Below are positions 24,077-35,708 of a stretch of DNA of 64,000 nt, one piece after another. The DNA comes from Camillea tinctor (Eukaryota; Ascomycota; Sordariomycetes; Xylariales; Xylariaceae), in contig MU394052.1 in the NCBI GenBank assembly GCA_022578605.1, positions 1,550,001 to 1,614,000 of the forward strand, read 5' to 3'. Under the pieces are notes generated by a model, which saw only the letters and a list, made by a program, of their open reading frames with translations, was not told the DNA's origin and did no database searches. Every line of letters starts with the position of its first letter. The stretch's first letter is position 1. The translations under genes and the position numbers were made by a program.

Positions 24077-25869
24077 GGGCCGCGCCTAGCTCTTCTCGTC
24101 GTATTGAGAGGCCCCGACTTCTTCCCTGAGCTAGGAAAAGGAACTCGTTGGCCCGGTGCAGCGCAAATATACAGAGGGTCGAAAACGTCTCAGTAATGGC
24201 AGCAGGTTCCGCAAGAATGTCTCCCGACAGGTTCCGAGCTGGGTGAAGAGTTGGCCTCAGAGGTGAAGGTGGAAAAGAGATATGAGAGGGAACATGAGAT
24301 GTTATGCAGTGTAGGGACCCAACGTGGTCTAATAATGTTATCCGGAGCTGAGTTTAAAAGGTAATAATCGGTATCAACCCTGTCACTTGAGTACAAAGTG
24401 GAGTTATTACCTAGGTATAGTGTATTACATATACACTGATACTATGTAGTGTACAGTAGTAAGCTGACCACTTGTATATTGTACAGTACACTCTAGATTT
24501 GTCGTTGGAAAGACTTCGATGAGGAGATGAAAGGGAGAGAATACCTAAGTTAAAACACCCCGCCCTATCCTATGTAGGTACCTAGGTAGTATGTATGTAC
24601 AGGCAAATCACAAGCTACATGCAAGTACCTAAATAGCCTAGTACAGGGCTCTGATGTGGGACAAACCTTTTTATCTCACCTGATTACTTACTTCAATGTA
24701 TGTACATATCTGCAACTAAAGGTTGCGACCAGACTTATAGATTGCGATATTCTTTTTACTACAATAAAGAGATAAGCGACTATGTTGTATATTTAGTACG
24801 TCAAGTAGTGTAGTTGAAAAATTGAAAGAAAAGAAAAAAAGTAAAAAAAAGTAAAAAGTTATTTAATACAATACTTTTTTTTCTTTTGGTTCGCATGGGT
24901 AGCCCTTCAGTCAAAATCGAGGTGTTTCGTTGCTAGAACCTTCGGCGCATCATCATGTAGTGTACCTACATAATGCGATTAAGTCTCGGCCGGTGTGGAT
25001 TTCAACCAAAGACTTACACTTTTGATAAGTACAGATGTCGTCTAATAAGTCCATAGAAGTGAGAGCACCAGCTTTGTGTCTCATAGTATACTAACCTAGT
25101 TACTTAAACTAGTAGTATAGTAGGTTGAGTTGAGTGAGAGAATGTTCTCCTAAGTTGCTAACCCTACCTAGACATCTGTAACAGAATATCCTACCTACTG
25201 ATGCAACCTTATGTTTAAATGTTCCAGCCGGGCTTTTCATGTACATAGCGTACACAGTAGCTTCGATCTCTTATGAATAAACTTCTGGCAACCTGTCCTC
25301 ATATAATATGTGCTATTAATACTGCTTGTGACTATGTTAAGTGCATACCCGATATTTCCATCGTGGAAGTAAGCATTACGGTGTGCTAATAAGTGTAGTG
25401 TAGGTGTGTAGGTACATATATACATAGGTTACGTTAAGTTGTAGGTAGGTCGGCAGGTCGGTAACGGAAGGCCCTATATGTACAGGTTAATCATTGCCCC
25501 TGCAGGCAAGGATAACCAGGGTCTACATGCAAAAAGTAGTAGGTACACTGGCTTGTCGCAGTAAAGCTCACTATAACACCTAGTTCATCCTCCAGAAGCC
25601 AGGTAACTAGTACCTACTAGGATGAAAAAAGCGGGGACTGACCAGGGCGATGTCATAAGCTTGTTCACATCCACGTTTGAGCTGAGCCAAACAAGTAACA
25701 TGAACCACGCAAGAACTTGAACCCAAGCCACACTCTCTCTCTCTCTTTTCTTTGTTATAAACACCTAACGCAACAGTGTTCATTTTCAAATCCTGCGACC
25801 GACATCGAACATCGTCACGATCCTTTTATTCTCGTCATAAAATTACTTTGTCTCTAGAAATATATCATC
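24077..25869. other. Divergent upstream region of FAD1 and SEC17
   Basis: This 1.8-kb stretch should hold both promoters. It is AT-rich and has many TACCTA/TAGGTA words, including TAGGTACCTAGGTA at 24575-24588, plus short tandem TAGGT and GGTCGG-like runs around 25440-25460. A CT-rich tract (25735-25755) lies about 115 bases ahead of the SEC17 start. Short ORFs here look random. Confidence 0.45.
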
Positions 25870-26966
25870 ATGGCGGGAGATCCTCGCGCGCTGCTGTCCA
25901 AGGTCGAGACAACTCTGCCCCACCATCCCCCGCCTCGCTGTCGCTGACCTCTGATACAGGCAGACAAGTTGGTTTCTTCAGCCGCCAGCGGCTTTTCCCT
26001 ATTCGGTGGCCGCGAGGACAAGTACATGACTGCCGCAGATACATATATCGAGGCCGCCAATGCATTCCGCGTGCAGAAGATGAGTAGGTTGGCCTCTTTC
26101 CCTACTTTGAAGCCTCCCTAGCAAATTCGACTAAGCTTGGTACTGACTCGACGTTATCTCCCTAGACCGAGAGGCTGGCCAAGCATTCGAGAAGGCGGCT
26201 GATGTTCAAACCCGGCATCTTAAGGAGCCCGATGATGCCGCAAACACTCTAGTCGACGCCTTCAAGGTCTACCGAAAAGAGAACCCCGAGGACGCCGTTA
26301 GGGTTCTCGAGTTCTCCATCACTCAGTACACCAAGAAGGGCAACTTCAGACGAGCGGCGCAACACAAGGAGAACATGGGAGAGGTTTATGAGGTCGAGAT
26401 TTCCGATATGGCAAAGGCGCTCGAGTGCTACGAAATGGCTGCTGGGTGGTATGAAAGTGACAATGCCGGAGCGTAAGTTTCACCATCCTCAGAGAAGAGG
26501 AGTATTTACGAGGTCTTTACGAGGTCCGAAGGCTGATTTTCCGTCCTCTAGTTTGGCAAACAAGCTCTGGCTTAAGGTAGCAGACCTTGCTGCCATAGAA
26601 GGCGACTACTACAAGGCGATTGACCAATACGAAAAAGTCGCCTCGTCATCTATCAACAACAACCTAATGCGCTACTCCGTAAAAGACTACTTCCTCAAGG
26701 CCGGCATCTGTCACCTTGCGACAAACGATCTTGTGGGTACCAACCGGGCGCTGGAGAAGTACGCAGACCTCGACCCAACATTTCCCAGCACGCGAGAGTA
26801 CCAGCTATTAGCAGACCTGGCGGCGGCCATAGAAACGCAGGACCAGGAACAGTTCACAGATAAGCTGTTCCAGTTTGACCAGGTCAGCAAACTCGACAAG
26901 TGGAAGACTACGCTTCTTGTGCGGGTCAAGAGCAATATGGAAGATGCCGGCGATGACTTTGCTTAA
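25870..26966 (+). CDS. SEC17: Vesicular-fusion protein Sec17 (alpha-SNAP)
   Basis: Alpha-SNAP binds cis-SNARE bundles and recruits the ATPase NSF/Sec18 to take them apart. Four exons (25870-25902, 25960-26083, 26166-26472, 26552-26966) give 292 residues, the same size as the yeast protein. Recognisable blocks are MAGDPRALLSK|ADKLVSSA, FSLFGGREDKYMTAADTYIE, NAFRVQKM|NREAGQAFEKAA, YTKKGNFRRAAQHKENMGEV, ALECYEMAAGWYE, KLWLKVADLAAIEGDYYKAI and YFLKAGICHLATND. The protein is all-helical with TPR-like repeats. The first intron uses a GTCGAG donor, which is off consensus, but the frame and the family start support it. The C-terminus reads DAGDDFA, with Phe where many family members have a Leu near the end. 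RRP12 follows in the same direction 609 bases downstream. Confidence 0.95.
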
Positions 26967-27575
26967 TGAAGCACGGTGTAGGAGGAGGGATTATGGCATG
27001 CCGAAGTGAAGCTAGTCCTGCCTATATGAAGTTTTTGTGGGGATTGGTTGGGACTGAAAAGTGAGCATGGGCTTGTATTATCTGCCGAAATACGAGGAGA
27101 GGCCAGGCCTACATGGTTACCTCTCTTCTATCATGAGTCGATAAGTGACGCAAATTGTCTGCATGTCGTACTACGGGTACGGGGTTCCTATGACGAGAAT
27201 AAATGGGATACACGTGATTCTTTTTTTTATATACCTACATAAACTGAATAGAACCTGTTGTTCTTTTTATCTTCGCATATGATTATAGTAACCTATGTAA
27301 CTAAGTAATGCTGTATGTAAACAACCCACCTCGGCTCAAGTATGAGCCCAAGGTATCTAGGTTACTTACATACATTAGGTGTGTACCGGGTACTCCGTAC
27401 ATAGGTAGTACATACCCACATTCACCACTTAGAGTGGTGGGGTCCTGCAGCGATAAGGCCCCGATAAGAGATACAGAATCAAAAAAAAATTATGTACCAA
27501 AATTCTTGCAGGACGATATGGATTCAATCTTTTGCCCACTACATATAGTTTTGCGCATTCGAATCCAACCTCAAG
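26967..27575. other. Intergenic region between SEC17 and RRP12
   Basis: About 610 bases hold the SEC17 3' end and the RRP12 promoter. Several TAGGTA/TACCTA-type words occur at 27280-27420. The ORF at 27308-27619 overlaps the RRP12 start in another frame and is rejected. Confidence 0.45.
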
Positions 27576-30500
27576 ATGGCGACCTTGGAGGCAAAGCTAG
27601 ACAAGATCCGGTCGCCTAACCTTCAGAGCCAACAGCAGGTGAGATTTATTTAAAGTCTCAGAAGAGACAAAAAAAAAATCAAAGCAGCTCCAATGGCTAA
27701 CTCAATTAATTCGGTGCTCTAGACAGTGGTGGTTTTGAAGGCGGTTGAGGAGACGTTGAAGGAACAAAACACCCAACCGACACCGACGGGGTATTTCGCT
27801 GCCCTGCTAGCCCTGTTAAACCAGTCAGTTAGTGAAGGCCAAATCAACAAAGAATTGACACCATCCGTGGTTTATCTGCTCGATGTCGTAACTCCCTTTG
27901 CGCCGCAACCCCTCCTACGATCTAAATTCACCCAAATCCTCACCTTGCTCGCTCCGGTTTTGCTCCTAGCCGATGCCGAGGCCCCATTGCTCAAGCCATC
28001 TATTGGTTGTCTCGAGTCCCTGCTTCTTGCGCAAGACTCGGCAGCATGGAAGCTTCCTACGAACGAGATCAGCCCTCGAAGGGCTGTAGCAGGACTCTTG
28101 CATCTCGCTATGGACCACCGACCTAAAGTACGGAAGCGGGCCCAGGATGCGCTCCGTAAAGTGCTGAAGAACCCGCCACCGAGTCCGTCTCTCGATCACC
28201 CCGCCGCTGATTTATGTGCCGAGACGGCCATGAAGAGTCTGTCCGAGTTAGCCAGCAAGGCCGCGGCATCGCGAAAACAGAAAAAGCCTTCAGAGCACGA
28301 TCCTGCCCTCATACATGCTCTCCAACTGGTCAAGACTGTCGCTGCTGCAAGTGGTGGCTGGCCTAGCAAAAATATCGAGTCTCTGTGTGAACTCCTGCTT
28401 AGCATTGCGAAAACTGGGAACGAGCATATGACTATGGCAGTCTTTGATATCTTCGAGATGATCTTCGAGGGAATGGCGGACGAAATAGCATCTGCTAAAC
28501 TACCCCGTCTTCTTGAGATCATATCCGAAATGCGACCTTCATCAAACGACACACAACTATTGCCTCCATGGATCGCAATTCTCTCTCGAGGTTATGACGT
28601 ATCAGCTCAAATCGAGCCCGAAGATACATTCCAAAAGTTACCTCAGCTCTTCTCCATGATCTCCGAATTCTTGGAATCACCCTCCCACAATATCCGAATA
28701 TCGGCGTCCGAATGCTTGATCTCGTTCATGGATACTTGTATCCCAGATCAGGTCATAATCGAACCATCAATTTATGATGAAAAAGTTCTCGAGAAGATAT
28801 CTAGGACTGCTGATGGTCTCCTGAGTGTCAAGTACCAAGCCGCATGGATGGAAACGTTCAATGTCTTCGGCGCCATGTTTGATGCATTGCGATGGCGTGC
28901 CAACCCGGTGATGTTGGGCGTTGTACGGACAGTTGGTGAACTTCGTGGTAATGATTCGTTCATGGGCAAGAAGGAGGCAGACGAGGTTATTGGGAAAGCA
29001 ATCCGAGCGATGGGTCCGGAAGCTGTTCTCTCGATTCTTCCCCTGAACCTTATCAAGCCAGTCAAGGGCGAGCCTGGAAGGGCTTGGATGCTACCGATCA
29101 TGCGCGATTACACGACGAACACAAACCTTCAACATTTCCGGTCAGAACTCGTGCCCCTAAGTGAGGCTATGTTCCAGCGAGTCCTTGACAATGGCGACGC
29201 TGCGAAATCCATGGAGATCAAGATCTACGAGACTTTAGTACACCAGACCTGGTCCATACTCCCCGGTTACTGCGACTTACCCCTGGATTTGACCCTTGCC
29301 TTCGACCAGAGTTTTGCAGAGATGCTAGCAAATCTTCTATACAAACAAGTTGATCTTAGGCTTGATGTCTGTCGAGCACTCAAGGCACTCGTTGAGTCGA
29401 ACCAAGCAGCGGCTTCCATCGAAGACGGCGATAATTTGGTCCTCCAGAGTCGGGTTTCGAAAGCCGATGCGCAGAAGAACCTCGTCTATCTGGGTGGCTT
29501 TTCTGGGAACTTGCTTGCCGTCCTCTTCAACGTCTACAGTCAGACCCTTCCCCAAACCCGAGGGCCCATACTTCAAACGATCAATGCTTATCTCAGCATA
29601 ACGCCTGAAAACGAGCTGATACAGACATTCGATCGTGTCAGCACCATGCTCGCTAATTCGTTAGCTGAAGCTAGCTCGGCGGAAGGCCAAAACAAGTCAC
29701 AAAAGCCTAAGGACCAGATGCCTTCCACCGGCCAAACACTCATGGACCTAGTTATTACTATGTCTGCGTACCTGCCACGTCAGAGTTTCAGTGCACTTTT
29801 CAACATCGCAGCGATCATCATAGTGAAAGACAATGATCCCCAACTGCAGAAGAAAGCCTACAAGCTTATACCACGTCTTGCTGATTCTGATCTTGGCAAG
29901 GCTGCACTTGAAGAGCGCCACGAAGAGCTGCAGAACTTGCTGCTCTCGAGTGCAGAGAAAGTATCTGTCCCAGCACGAAGAGAGCGTTTGGCAGCTCTAA
30001 CAGCATTGCTACCATTTATCCCTGATACGTCTCTTCACTTCATCCCATCGGTATTATCAGAAGTAGTGATCTACTGTAAAGAAAATAATGAAAAGGCCAG
30101 GACATTGGCGTACGACCTACTCGTCATGATGGGCCATAAACTAGCAGATGCTAAGGGCAAGCTGATCGATAATAGCAAGGTTCCGCATATGCCCAACGAC
30201 GCGCCATCCGTGCCCGCAAGCATAGAGGAATTCTTTACTATGGTCAGCGCTGGATTAGCAGGCAGCACGCCTCACATGATCTCAGCTTCTATAACTGCCC
30301 TTACCCGTATACTCTACGAATTCCGGGAGGCTCTGACACCCGAGGTTTTGAGTGACCTCGTCCAGACAATGGATCTATTTTTAACCTCCAACAATCGCGA
30401 GATCGTTAAGAGTGTTCTGGGTTTCATTAAAGTCTGTGTCATAAGTTTGCCGACTGAGTTGATGCTTCCGCGATTGTCTACGATGATCCCTAATTTGTTG

Positions 30501-31385
30501 GTTTGGAGTCATGAGCACAAAGGCCACTTCAAGGCAAAAGTCAAGCACATTATCGAGCGGATGATACGGCGTTTCGGCGTTGACCAAGTGTCACGAAACT
30601 GCCCGGAAGCTGACCGGAAGTTGATAACGAATATCCGCAAGACCAAGGAACGCAGCAAGCGACATAAAGATGCTGCTAAAGCAGCGGGAGAAGAAGATGG
30701 CGAAGACCAACAGAATGGCAAGCGGAGGAGCCGGTTCGAAAGTGAATATGACGAGGCTTTATATAGCAGCGATGACTCCGACGCATCTGGGGACGAAGAC
30801 GATGAAATGACCGGGAAATCTCGGAGATCACAGAAAGGAGGCAACACATATATCATGGAAGATGAGGATGAGCCTCTTGATCTTTTGGATCGCAAGGCGC
30901 TCGCCAGTATCTCCTCAACTAAGCCTGGCAAGCTACGCAAGGCTGGAAAGTCAAAGGCCAAATTGGATCTTGACGGGAAGTTAATTGTCGGCGAAGACAG
31001 TGACAACGACGATGCTATGGTCATCGATACACCTGGTGATGGCGGAGAAGAGAGCGGCGTCGGCGCCTACGTGGCAGCTCTCAAGAGCAAGGATGTCGCT
31101 CGCAGAGGTCGTGGTGGTCGCCTTAAGTTCTCCAACAGGCGTGGTAAGAATGATGATGATGACGAGGAAATGGACGTGGATGAAAAGGACATGTCCACTA
31201 TTAAGACACAAGTCAATAGAGGTAGAGGTGGAGCAAGTCCTCGTGGGCAGCGTGGTGGCATGGGTCGGGGCAGGAGTGGTAGAGGGGGCATTTCTGCCGG
31301 ACGTCGTGGATTTGGCGAAGATAAGAGGCGAGGACCAGCTTTCGGTGGCAAGGTTGGAAAACCAAAGTCCCCAGGTAGGAGATAA
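27576..31385 (+). CDS. RRP12: Ribosome biogenesis protein Rrp12 (NUC173 domain, HEAT repeats)
   Basis: Two exons (27576-27638 and 27723-31385) give 1241 residues. Exon 1 codes for MATLEAKLDKIRSPNLQSQQQ, and exon 2 opens with TVVVLKAVEETL. Rrp12 is a nucleolar karyopherin-like protein needed for maturation and export of both ribosomal subunits. The body is helical HEAT-type repeats. NUC173-type sequence is seen in the middle (QTWSILPGYCDLPLDL, LLSVKYQAAWMETFNVFGAM, MLPIMRDYTTNTNLQHFRSE). The region near residues 960-1000 has HFKAKVKHIIERMIRRFG and RNCPEADRKLITNIRKTKER, typical of the family end of the ordered part. The tail is acidic and Ser-rich, then Arg/Gly-rich with RGG-type repeats (GRGGASPRGQRGGMGRGRSG), as in other Rrp12 proteins and suited to RNA binding. 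Confidence 0.95.
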
Positions 31386-32509
31386 GATGGACTTTAATCC
31401 ATGCTTGACCCCCAGATGTTCGTGATACCCACTCATCTGCACGATTAGTTCGACATCTAGTCAGGTGTATTTTTTTTTTCTCTCCCTACCTCCATTAGTA
31501 TAGCAAACGTCTATAAATGAATGGTTTCATGTCAACCTTTCTTCTAGCTAGGTTTCCGTGGCGCTTAGGAGCAAACGGGTTCTTTAGAAAATCGAAAAAG
31601 GAAAATTTACTTCGTTTTTATAAAGCTACTAGCTACGAACATTGTATAAACCAAGGTTTATTTTGAAGATCCTCTCTCCTCTTTCTTGCCCGGCTGTAGA
31701 ACCCTGCCTGGATGGCCAATCCTCCCCCCTTCGGCTTCCTGAAAGGACCTTGATATTAGAACACATCGCCCTTTAGGGGGCAGCAGCAAAGGTATTGGCA
31801 ATATCAGTATGTACTTATATTTAGTAGGTATTGATCCTAATCGGCAGAAGACACAAAATAAATAAATAAGGACTCATTCATTCCCTTGTCATATTCGATA
31901 TCTTCTACTCTAAGGGGGTTTGTAAGTTGTAAGTTAACTTTCAGTATAATAGCTAGCATATATGTACGAGGGAAAACGACTGCCGGGGGATTTCGCGCGC
32001 TTGATACAATTCTTCTACTTCGTCTAGCGAAGAAGAATGATGGTTGTTAGAAAAAAAAATAGAAATAGAGGGCAGGGAAAGGGAATAAAGCTTTCTCGTC
32101 TCTCCTCTTCCTCTCCTCCTCTTATTCGTCGTTTCTCACGCCTTTCCCATCTCTTATCAAACGCTCAAAAGATGAAAAAAACGCTCGCATGTCAAAAGAT
32201 GTAAAAATGACTTCTTCTCGTAGTAGTGAACTAAAGACCATATTCCGCCATACAGAAAAATTTTGTAATAAAGCCAAGAAAAAACAAAGGTAGAAGGGGG
32301 GTATACGAGTGATAGTCTTTTTTTTCTTGTTGCTCGTTGAGTTTCAAATCCGAATGTCGTTGGCGCTGGTGTGATTCCGGATCTCTTACCACCACTCTCT
32401 GTTCCTGTTCTGTCTCGGTCGTGCCCCTTACTTTCGTTCTCCTCCTCCATCCTTCTACCTTTGTCATACACTCTCGAAATAATAATTTTCTTTCGTTTGC
32501 TATTTCTCT
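31386..32509. other. Convergent 3' region between RRP12 and VTI1
   Basis: About 1.1 kb without a recognisable gene. It contains AT-rich and pyrimidine-rich runs (31470-31490, 32095-32150). ORFs at 32157-32471 are low complexity and lack family motifs. Confidence 0.5.
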
Positions 32510-33552
32510 CTATTTGAACTTGCTATATATGACAGCAAGGATGAGGATCACGAGGACGGTGATGATGGCGATGGTGATCACCCGATTCGTAGCCATCCTG
32601 AAAAAATAAAAGATGCAAGTCAGTTCCAAAAAATGTCCTCTTATGTATACCCCACAGATATATGTGTATACTGAAGAAGTAGAAGGCAAAGAAAAAAAGG
32701 GGGGGTTAAAGGGGTTGGTCATTACCTACGGGCCATCCCCCTCAACGTCTTCACACTACGATCGACGTAGCCCTCGCTCTCGTAGAGCATGGCGCCGGTG
32801 TGCTGGATGCGCTCGCGCTGGCCGTGCAGGTCAGCGAGGGTAGCGGCACCGATCTGTTCCGTCTCGTTGGCGAGGGCCTGGGAGGCGCGCAGGCGCTGCG
32901 AGCTGCGGTCGAGCCGGTCGGTGCCGGCGAGCAGCTGCTGCCGCTGCTCGAGCTGGGCGTCGGCAGCCGAAGAGGCGCTGCCGTCCGGGTTATCGGTGTA
33001 GCGCGACCCGAAGAGAGCGGCCCGGTTGTCGGATAGCGTTCGCAGCTTGCGCTTCTGCTTGTCGAGGTCGGTCTCGTAGTTGCGGAATCGCTGGTTCAGC
33101 TTGGTGCGCGAGGACGAGGGTATGTTCTGCTTCTCGAGGCGCATTTGGTCGAGCTGTGTGAGGAAGAAAGGTTAGTTCATGTTTTGGTCTCTGTTTGGGT
33201 GGCTGTTTCGGGGGGCGGGGGGGATAAGGTGGAGAAGGAGGGAATGGAATGAGGTATGGTGATGTGATAGGAGGTGATGAGGATGTGTGAGTATAGGAGA
33301 AGGATATCGAGTGGGATATAACGGTTCGGGTGGTGGAATCGTAAGCGCAGGGTTCGTATATCATAGCCATACCAGTTCTTCTGCTTCCTCCATCGCACGC
33401 TCTGCCTGGTTGATGGCGGCCTTCCGCGGCTCTCCATTCAGTTCAGGGATCTGATCCAACTTCTGGGTCAAGTCGGCCTGCACGAGCTTGAACTCAGCCT
33501 CATAGCTGCTGAACAGCTCGGAGCCGGCATCGGTGTCTAGAGGGTTCGCCAT
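32510..33552 (-). CDS. VTI1: Vesicle SNARE Vti1 (Qb-SNARE)
   Basis: Vti1 is a Qb-SNARE for fusion at the Golgi, endosome and vacuole. Three exons (33552-33373, 33153-32726, 32597-32510) give 231 residues. The N-terminal Vti1 helices read GSELFSSYEAEFKLVQADLT and RKAAINQAERAMEEAEEL|LDQMRLEKQ. The SNARE helix has ANETEQIGAATLADLHGQRE, whose Gln in HGQRE is the expected zero-layer residue. The last exon adds ATNRVITIAIITVLVILILA and VIYSKFK, a single C-terminal membrane anchor with almost no lumenal tail. A GC-rich linker (SRYTDNPDGSASSAADAQ) is slightly longer than in yeast. The anchor exon is separated by a 128-nt intron. Confidence 0.95.
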
Positions 33553-35708
33553 GGTGATGATGAAGAGGGGTTTCCTTCACTCCGGCCTCTTTCGCAGTCC
33601 TAGTAGGTTATGCAATGTGTATCCCCGGCCTTCCCAGGTGACGTGACGACAATGATGAATGATTATGGTATGCAAGGATGGTGGATAATCGGTATGATGA
33701 ATTTGCTGGTAGTTTTGGATTCGCAAATGACTAGAGAATTAGATGCTAATGTCCTCGTGGATGGGATTCGTGTGTTGTTGTGGAGAGATTATGGTCTGCT
33801 GATCGGATTGGATTAGATGTAGGAAGTTGATGATGTTGCGTATGCATTGGAACTTGAACGAACCCAAGATGGATCCTAGGCACCGGACATTCCAAATCCG
33901 TCTAAGGGCTGTACAAGTACTAAGTACCTACTTAAGTAATCAACCAGACCCGCTTTTTCAAATCAACTGTCTATCGTAGATTTAAGCCACATGGTGTGGC
34001 TCATATGGGCTTATCTGATCCCTGAAGAACGTTTGAAGAACCTACACTAAACTTCAATAAATGGTCCGTGCTCTTCCCCACCAACATATGAAAAAAGCTG
34101 GTCATTTTTTTTCTTCACTCGCTTTTTCTCCTCTTCTTCTTTTTTTCTTCCATAAAGAAAGTTGAACCCCCGGAATTGCAGATTATAGGCTCTATGTTCT
34201 ATGTTTTCTTTACGGACATAAAGTTGTATTAGCCGGGCAGACCAAAATTGGAGCTTCTAAGAATTGGATATTAGACAGTATTCTTCGGAATGCTGCCTCT
34301 GAGTATTCGGTCCCGTTGAGCCTCGACATTTCATTTTTCTCTTTCTACCTTGCAGAAGACGAGAAAAAGATCGATATTACTATCATTATCATTATCATTG
34401 ACATGTGTAAACGAGACCAGCCAGCATCACAACCGAGATGACAACATAATGAAGAAGGACTGACAAGTGTTGTCCATTATGCTGGTAGTTTTGCTTCTGA
34501 TTATTATCCTTATTATTATTATTGTGAGACGACCTGTGCCAATAGAAGATGATCGTATGACTGGCCGTGTTGTCTATCAAATATCTTACCTATCCACTTT
34601 CAATACTAGGGTTATTTTTAGGAGATGAACAACTACATACCCCTATACGCCTTTGGGAAGGGAAAGAAATATCATGACATGACCAACTGGCAAATATTCA
34701 CATGGGAAATAAAAATGAAGAGAGAAAAACTAACTGACATGTGAAAGTTCGTCAGTTATACTTATATCTAGGTTAATAACTCTTTTATCGCAGGCGTGGC
34801 TCCTCAAAGCCCGACATGCATTATCTCATGATTGGGCTTTAGCTTTGGCGCCATGTTCTTCACTACCCACTCTGCTCCATCGGTTACCTTGGGAGATACC
34901 CTAGGTAGTGTAGCAAAAGACAATGAGCGGTCTATGCGTCGCCAGGTCGCCTATGGCTCAACCGACGCATCCGCCGCTCGTTGTGGACCCAAGTTAGACA
35001 ATAGTTTCAAAGCATACATATGGCCGATACGGGCCAAAAAGGGATAACAGCAAATCGAACAGCAAATCGCAGTTATTATAAACCCAGCTTTATCAGGACC
35101 TTGCTTTGAGGCATTGGGTCTCGGTTTCAACCACAAGTCCAGTCCAACTCGTGAAGGACTATCACCCGTCGACCTACATACCTATCAGGCCGCCCTCCAA
35201 GAGCACCCAAAAAGCACCCAAGAGCAATGCCAGATCACCACATGTACGTCAGCCAGCCTGGACTTTTCTTTCGTCTTCTCTCCTTTCGACCCAGCCACCC
35301 TGAATGGACCATGGATCCTGGATCGCAGCACCTTGCAGTAGTTCTGCCCACTTGTTTATTTGCTGCAGATGCGTCAACCCACGATGAATGATGAATGATG
35401 AATCGTGGATCATGGAGCCTGAGCAATGGCCAGCCAGAATGATCACTCACAAACTCGGCAACCTAGTAGTTCGCTACCCAATCCACTTCTCCCTCCTCCG
35501 AGGCATCTTATTCCCCTGCCCAAATCTCGACCGTGACTCCCAGCTTGTCGTCTATCTCGTCTAATGGGGGTTCATAATTGTTCGCGAGTCCCCCCCCTCC
35601 GCCGCCGTCTTTTGTTTTCGCAGCCTCTCTTCGAATTTTGGATTCTAGCCTTTCCGCATCGCATCTTAGCATTTTTAGCATCACCATCTTTCTTTTTGCT
35701 AGGTATCA
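33553..35708. other. Divergent upstream region of VTI1 and the FAD oxidoreductase gene
   Basis: This 2.15-kb stretch has no recognisable gene. It holds an ATTATC/ATT microsatellite (34376-34402 and 34498-34523), and an inverted repeat CCACGAT...ATCGTGG around GATGAAT repeats at 35379-35408, about 300 bases ahead of the oxidoreductase start. A pyrimidine-rich run (35590-35700) directly precedes that start. Confidence 0.45.
34376..34402. repeat. ATTATC microsatellite
   Basis: A short run of about four ATTATC-type units lies in the noncoding region between VTI1 and the oxidoreductase gene. A related ATT run lies about 110 bases downstream. Confidence 0.7.
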
